A DNA stretch of 64,000 bases from Flavobacterium eburneipallidum. GTDB taxonomy: Bacteria; Bacteroidota; Bacteroidia; Flavobacteriales; Flavobacteriaceae. Under the pieces are notes generated by a model. The model was not told where the DNA came from, ran no database searches, and saw only the letters and a program-made list of their open reading frames with translations. Position numbers and translations under genes: made by a program. Each line of letters begins with the position of its first letter. The stretch's first letter is position 1. This document shows, piece by piece, positions 59,897 to 64,000 of the stretch. The stretch is taken from contig NZ_CP114291.2 of assembly GCF_027111355.2 (NCBI RefSeq), positions 186,001 to 250,000 of the forward strand. The letters run 5' to 3'.

Positions 59897-61402
59897 TTAA
59901 ATTGTTTGTGGAATTGCCGCTTTCAAAATGGCATCTTCATTGGCATCAGCCGAAAGAAATTCAGCGGTGATTTTGCCTTCTGCCATTACCAGAACACGGT
60001 CTGAAACGGTTAGAATTTCAGGCAGTTCAGAAGAAACTACTATTATCCCAAGTCCCGCTTCGGAAAGTTCCATAATAAGTTTGTAAATCTCGTTTTTTGC
60101 TCCGGCATCGACTCCTCTTGTGGGTTCGTCGAGCATCAACACTTTGGGTTGGGTTGCCAAGCATCTTGCCAAAACGACTTTTTGTTGGTTGCCACCGCTT
60201 AAGTTTTTCACTTCTAAATGAGGCGAGGATGTTTTTATTTTTAGTGAATCGATGTATTTCTGGGTAAGTTCGAGTTCTTTTTTGGTAGATAAAAATCCTG
60301 TTTGCTGAATGTCTTTCAGAGTACTCAAAGTAATATTGGTTTTTACATCCAAACCTAAAACCAATCCGTCTCTTTTGCGGTCTTCAGGAACCAAAACAAT
60401 TCCGGATTGTATGGCTTCACGAGGCGATTTTAATTTTACTTTCTGATTTTCGATGCTAATAGAATTCGAAGTATCTGAAGGGTGTATTCCTAAAATACAT
60501 TCCAAAAGCTCGGTGCGTCCTGCTCCCATCAATCCAAAAATGCCGAGAATTTCTCCGCTTTTTAAATTGAAATTCAAATTGTCGAGCAGTATTCTTTTCG
60601 AACTATCTTTTTTTAATAAAGTTAAATTTTCGACTTTCAGTAACTCTTCATTTTTAGTGATGCGATTTCCTTTTTCGATGATTTTAATGTCGCGTCCCAC
60701 CATTTTTTTGATGATTGAATCGTTATTCACGCCTTCCATTGTGCCGGTTTCGGTCACTTTTCCGTCACGAAGGACGATGTAACTGTCGGCAATTTTAAAT
60801 AATTCGTCCAGTTTATGGGAAATGTAAACGATGGCTTTGTTTTCTTTCCGCAAGTCTTTGATGATGCCAAAAAGAATCTCCACTTCGTGGTCACTAATCG
60901 CCGAAGTAGGTTCGTCCATAATAATTACTTCGGAATCGGTCAACAAAGCTTTGGAAATTTCCACCACTTGTTGTTGCCCTAATTTCAAGTCTCGAATAAG
61001 CGTTTTTGGATTTACATCTAACTTTAGTCGTGTCAAAAGTTCCTGCGTTTTGTTGTACATCGCATTTTTATCCAAAAAGCCCCAAGCATTCACTAATTCC
61101 CTTCCTAAAAAAATGTTTTCAGTAATGGTCAAATCTGGAATTAAATTCAGTTCCTGATGAATAATTGCAATACCGCAGGCTTGTGCTTCTCTGGGATTTT
61201 CAAAACGCACTTCTTCTCCTTTGTAGATGATTTTCCCGTCGTATTCCGGATAAACGCCGGACAGGATTTTCATCAAGGTCGATTTTCCGGCACCATTTTC
61301 GCCAATGATGGCCGTGACTTTTCCAGGCAATAATACCATCGAAACATCGCACAATGCCGTGATACCCGAAAATTTCTTTCCTATTTTTTCTGCTGTTAAC
61401 AT
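59897..61402 (-). CDS. Sugar ABC transporter ATPase (RbsA-like)
   Basis: A two-domain ATPase of 501 residues. Domain 1 has Walker A G-E-N-G-A-G-K-S-T near 35-43, a signature L-K-L-G-Q-Q-Q and Walker B I-I-M-D-E-P-T-S. Domain 2 has the degenerate first motif G-L-M-G-A-G-R-T-E, signature L-S-G-G-N-Q-Q-K and V-L-M-L-D-E-P-T-R-G-V-D. This is the usual asymmetric RbsA/MglA/XylG pattern, in which one site is poorly active. It powers uptake through the RbsC-like permease. DUF2291 ends 3 bases before its start. Confidence 0.95.
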   Translation of the reverse strand: MLTAEKIGKKFSGITALCDVSMVLLPGKVTAIIGENGAGKSTLMKILSGVYPEYDGKIIYKGEEVRFENPREAQACGIAIIHQELNLIPDLTITENIFLGRELVNAWGFLDKNAMYNKTQELLTRLKLDVNPKTLIRDLKLGQQQVVEISKALLTDSEVIIMDEPTSAISDHEVEILFGIIKDLRKENKAIVYISHKLDELFKIADSYIVLRDGKVTETGTMEGVNNDSIIKKMVGRDIKIIEKGNRITKNEELLKVENLTLLKKDSSKRILLDNLNFNLKSGEILGIFGLMGAGRTELLECILGIHPSDTSNSISIENQKVKLKSPREAIQSGIVLVPEDRKRDGLVLGLDVKTNITLSTLKDIQQTGFLSTKKELELTQKYIDSLKIKTSSPHLEVKNLSGGNQQKVVLARCLATQPKVLMLDEPTRGVDAGAKNEIYKLIMELSEAGLGIIVVSSELPEILTVSDRVLVMAEGKITAEFLSADANEDAILKAAIPQTI

Positions 61403-61405
61403 TCG

Positions 61406-62035
61406 CTATTTGGAATTAATTTCGAGTTGCAACGGAACGATTTCCATATTCTCCGTCTTTGGATTCGATTGGCTCATTTCTATTCCACCCAAAAAAGAAA
61501 CACTGTCTCCTTTTTGAACTTTCGCAGTAAATGGAGCCACGATTTCGGCTTTTATGAGTTTGTTGATTTCTTCTGAAACGTTGTTCAAATCCATTGTGTT
61601 GCTGAAATCATCAATGGAAATCAAGCCTGAACAATCCCTCGACGTGTTGCCAAAAATGTATTGGATGGCCAGTTTTATTTCTTCTCCCGAAGCTGTTTTA
61701 AGAATAACAAATTCCTCGTCGATGGCCGTTACTTTGCCTTCGCCTTTGACGAAGAAATATTTCATGTCGCCTTCATTTTGAAAATGACTGAAAGCTGTAA
61801 ATGCCTTTTTGGAGTCTTTTTTCATTGCCGAAAGCAAATCCGAAACAGCAACCGCTTCTTTTTTGGCAGCCGGGATTTTCTCCAAAAGATAGGTTTTGGC
61901 GTAAGCCTTCGCATCAAAAACAGTTGCTATTTTTGACACCTGCATTTCGCTTATCTTTTTAAAATACACCGAATTGTACAGCAGCAATCCAAAAAAGAGC
62001 AGTATTAAAAAATACTTTATGATTTTTTGTACCAT
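61406..62035 (-). CDS. DUF2291 family periplasmic protein
   Basis: A protein of 209 residues with one N-terminal membrane anchor (I-I-K-Y-F-L-I-L-L-F-F-G-L-L-L-Y) and a beta-rich exported part (G-K-V-T-A-I-D-E-E-F-V-I-L, D-C-S-G-L-I-S-I-D-D-F, A-P-F-T-A-K-V-Q-K-G-D-S-V-S-F-L-G). I recognise it as DUF2291, which often travels with ribose-type ABC transporters. Its role is not established; assistance to substrate binding or transporter assembly is a guess. It lies between the RbsB and RbsA genes with gaps of 6 and 3 bases. Confidence 0.8.
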   Translation of the reverse strand: MVQKIIKYFLILLFFGLLLYNSVYFKKISEMQVSKIATVFDAKAYAKTYLLEKIPAAKKEAVAVSDLLSAMKKDSKKAFTAFSHFQNEGDMKYFFVKGEGKVTAIDEEFVILKTASGEEIKLAIQYIFGNTSRDCSGLISIDDFSNTMDLNNVSEEINKLIKAEIVAPFTAKVQKGDSVSFLGGIEMSQSNPKTENMEIVPLQLEINSK

Positions 62036-62041
62036 AACTCG

Positions 62042-62977
62042 TTATTTTTTACCGTAAGCAATGTACTTGTCAATGTTTTCTTTGGTTACCACCTCAACAG
62101 CGATAGGCAATTTTTTAGGAAAATCCTTTTTGCCCTTGAAATATTCATCGGCATAAGTGGCTGCAGTTTCGGCGATAACTTTAGGGAATTGCATGGCCGT
62201 GGCCGTTAATTTTCCTTCCTTGATGGAATTGATGGCATCTTCTGCTCCATCAAAACCAAAAACTTTTACTTTATCGGCTTTGTTGGCGGCAACCAATGCT
62301 TGGTATGCACCCATTGCCATAGCATCATTTCCACAAAAAACACCGTCAATATCGGGATGTGCTTGCAAAATAGATTCCATCACTTCCATCGCTTTGTTAC
62401 GATCGAAATCGGCACTTTGTTGGGCCACCATTTTCAAACCTGGATAATTATCCACCGAACTATGGAAACCTTTCGAGCGATTCCAAGTGTTGTTGTCGGA
62501 AACAATCCCCAATAATTCAACATAATTCCCTTTTTTGCCTAATGTGTCCACGAACAATTTTCCCAATTGCACGCAAGCCGAATAACTGTCCGAAAGGATT
62601 TGCGAAGTCGCCGCATCGGTAGAATTAATTTCCCTGTCCATACAAAAAACAGGGATTCCAGCTGCTTTAGCTTTAGTAGCATTGGCAACAGAACCCGCTG
62701 CATCTGTCGGATTGAATAAAATAGCGTCATAGCCCGAAGAAATGGCGTTTTCGAAATGATCGCTTTCCAATGCCGTGTTGTTTTGAGAGTCAAAAATCTT
62801 GGATTCGTATCCTAATTCTTTTGCTTTTTTGGCGGCAGTTTCCGCTAAAAACACAAACCACGGATTGTTCAAAGTTGAAACTACAATGGCAATTTTCTTT
62901 GGTTCTTCGGCTTTATCGGATTTTTTGCAGCTGGTTAAACTGGCAAAAAGTACTAAAGCTAACAGTAATTTTTTCAT
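62042..62977 (-). CDS. Sugar-binding lipoprotein of the ABC transporter (RbsB-like)
   Basis: The ATG at 62977 gives a clean lipoprotein leader (F-A-S-L-T-S-C17); an open frame extends 15 codons upstream. The mature protein is a type I periplasmic-binding fold: [15 protein letters not shown] near 30-45, D-A-I-L-F-N-P-T-D near 90-98, C-M-D-R-E near 120, G-N-D-A-M-A-M-G near 225 and V-F-G-F-D-G-A near 245. These match ribose/allose/galactitol binders (Peripla_BP_4). The ligand cannot be read from sequence. It is made before the permease parts in the operon. Confidence 0.92.
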   Translation of the reverse strand: MKKLLLALVLFASLTSCKKSDKAEEPKKIAIVVSTLNNPWFVFLAETAAKKAKELGYESKIFDSQNNTALESDHFENAISSGYDAILFNPTDAAGSVANATKAKAAGIPVFCMDREINSTDAATSQILSDSYSACVQLGKLFVDTLGKKGNYVELLGIVSDNNTWNRSKGFHSSVDNYPGLKMVAQQSADFDRNKAMEVMESILQAHPDIDGVFCGNDAMAMGAYQALVAANKADKVKVFGFDGAEDAINSIKEGKLTATAMQFPKVIAETAATYADEYFKGKKDFPKKLPIAVEVVTKENIDKYIAYGKK

Positions 62978-63029
62978 AAAAATGGGTTGTTTTTTGGTTG
63001 TTAATAGATTTTTATATTTCAAATAATAA

Positions 63030-64000
63030 TTACTTTTTTCCGATTAATTGAAGTGCCGTTTCGGTCAAACCTTCTTCGGAAATTCCGTAATGATTCAATA
63101 TTTCGGTTTGCGAACCCGTTACGGTATATTCGTCGGGAATGCCCACAATTTTGAAAGGTTTATGAAATTGGTTTTCCAATAAAAAAGAGGCACAAGCTTC
63201 GCCTAAACCACCGTAAACGCTGTGTTCTTCGATCGTCATAATCGCACCTACTTCATTCGAAAGTGATTTCAATAAATTATAATCCAATGGTTTGATGGTG
63301 TGCATACTCACCACCGTAGCTTCGATATTGTGTTCTGTTTTTAACTTTTTTGCGGCTTGCAAAGCAGGATATACCGTTTCTCCAGTCGCGATTATGGCCA
63401 AATCTTTTCCTTTGGCAATGACTCTGCCTTTTCCGAATTCGAAAGTGTTTTCTTTGTCTTCCGTCAAAAGCGGCATTGGTTTTTTTCCAAAACGAAGGTA
63501 AAAAGGCTTGTTGATTTGACTGGCTTGTCGGATGGCTTGCTCGGTTTCGAAATTGTCCGCAGGTGCCACAATTATCAAATTGTTTATGGCTCTCAAAGCC
63601 GCATAATCGTGCAAACTGTGATGTGTTGAACCCAAGGCACCGTAACTCACTCCAGCGCTAATCCCAATCAATTTCACGGGATTATCGGAATAAGCCACAT
63701 CATTTTTGATTTGTTCGAACGATCGGGCAGCCAAAAAACAGGCTGGTGAAACAGCAAACGTTTTTTTGCCTGTAGAGGCCAATCCAGCAGCAACTCCCAC
63801 CAATACTTGTTCTGCGATTCCGACTTCTATGATTTGTTTTGGATATTTTTTTGCAAAAGGAACCAATTTTCCCGATCCTCTGGAATCGCTGGTAACGGCC
63901 AAAATATCTTGATCGTTTTCCGCCAATTCCTGCAAGGTCGAAGAAAAAACTTCGAGATTCGCTTTGGCATTATCTGCCGTAATTTCTACATGATTTCCCA
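63030..64000 (-). CDS. Split transketolase, C-terminal subunit (partial at 5' end)
   Basis: The pyrimidine-binding and C-terminal transketolase domains only, with no thiamine-diphosphate phosphate-binding domain. [10 protein letters not shown] is near the start, then I-E-V-G-I-A-E-Q with the catalytic Glu, [14 protein letters not shown] and [14 protein letters not shown] near the end. The frame stays open to the window edge (visible residues [16 protein letters not shown] before a TTG at 63935), so the true start is outside. The N-terminal subunit is expected just beyond the window. Two-subunit enzymes occur as ordinary transketolases and as apulose-4-phosphate transketolase. Confidence 0.9.
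   Translation of the reverse strand, partial: GNHVEITADNAKANLEVFSSTLQELAENDQDILAVTSDSRGSGKLVPFAKKYPKQIIEVGIAEQVLVGVAAGLASTGKKTFAVSPACFLAARSFEQIKNDVAYSDNPVKLIGISAGVSYGALGSTHHSLHDYAALRAINNLIIVAPADNFETEQAIRQASQINKPFYLRFGKKPMPLLTEDKENTFEFGKGRVIAKGKDLAIIATGETVYPALQAAKKLKTEHNIEATVVSMHTIKPLDYNLLKSLSNEVGAIMTIEEHSVYGGLGEACASFLLENQFHKPFKIVGIPDEYTVTGSQTEILNHYGISEEGLTETALQLIGKK

Overview
The window looks like a chromosome segment of an AT-rich, Flavobacterium-like Bacteroidota. Signs of this are two SusC/SusD pairs, two one-piece hybrid sensor regulators (HTCS), many secreted glycoside hydrolases, almost no Shine-Dalgarno sequences, and several matches to the Bacteroidota promoter pattern TTTG/TTG-N~19-TAnnTTTG. 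No L-arabinose or galactose catabolic genes are inside the window. All family calls were made by eye from motifs; no database search was run.

Layout. 1-1.9 kb: housekeeping rseP and a tRNA-Asn. 1.8-4.15 kb: a two-gene restriction-modification module (C5 methyltransferase plus a PD-(D/E)XK-like nuclease) lying between two identical 49-bp copies of the tRNA 3' tip and terminator, so it appears inserted behind the tRNA. 4.3-6.5 kb: a hipBA-type toxin-antitoxin pair with a clear palindromic operator, then a DUF4256 gene. 6.6-8.2 kb: a lone plus-strand GH43. 8.4-54.8 kb: a large, almost entirely minus-strand carbohydrate region. In transcription order it reads HTCS2; then SusC2-SusD2 with two surface lipoproteins; GH97-GH43-GH2; GH27-GH43-GH127-GH43-GH43-GH43; GH2-GH51; SusC1-SusD1; a GH92-like protein and a sugar MFS permease; and HTCS1. 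55.2-56.6 kb: a Tat-type Gfo/Idh/MocA oxidoreductase on the plus strand. 56.7-57.4 kb: a frameshifted secreted-protein gene. 57.4-64 kb: a minus-strand operon of split-transketolase C subunit, ribose-type ABC transporter (RbsB, DUF2291, RbsA, RbsC) and a glycerol-kinase-like FGGY kinase. It is cut by the window end.

How the parts may work together. GH51, GH127, five clustered GH43s, GH27, GH97 and two GH2 enzymes would remove alpha- and beta-linked arabinose and galactose from a branched plant glycan such as arabinogalactan protein, pectic arabinan/arabinogalactan or hydroxyproline-linked arabinan. The SusCD pairs would import oligosaccharides, the HTCS proteins would sense them, and the MFS permease would take monosaccharides across the inner membrane. 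The transketolase-kinase-ABC operon looks like a separate route for a rarer ketose precursor or polyol.

Three regulatory observations stand out. The SusC1 operon and the GH2-GH51 operon share one promoter layout with identical spacing. HTCS2 and the GH27 operon share another palindromic box. The hipBA promoter sits between the two arms of a 17-bp perfect inverted repeat. Several intergenic gaps carry long inverted repeats that look like flavobacterial repeat families.
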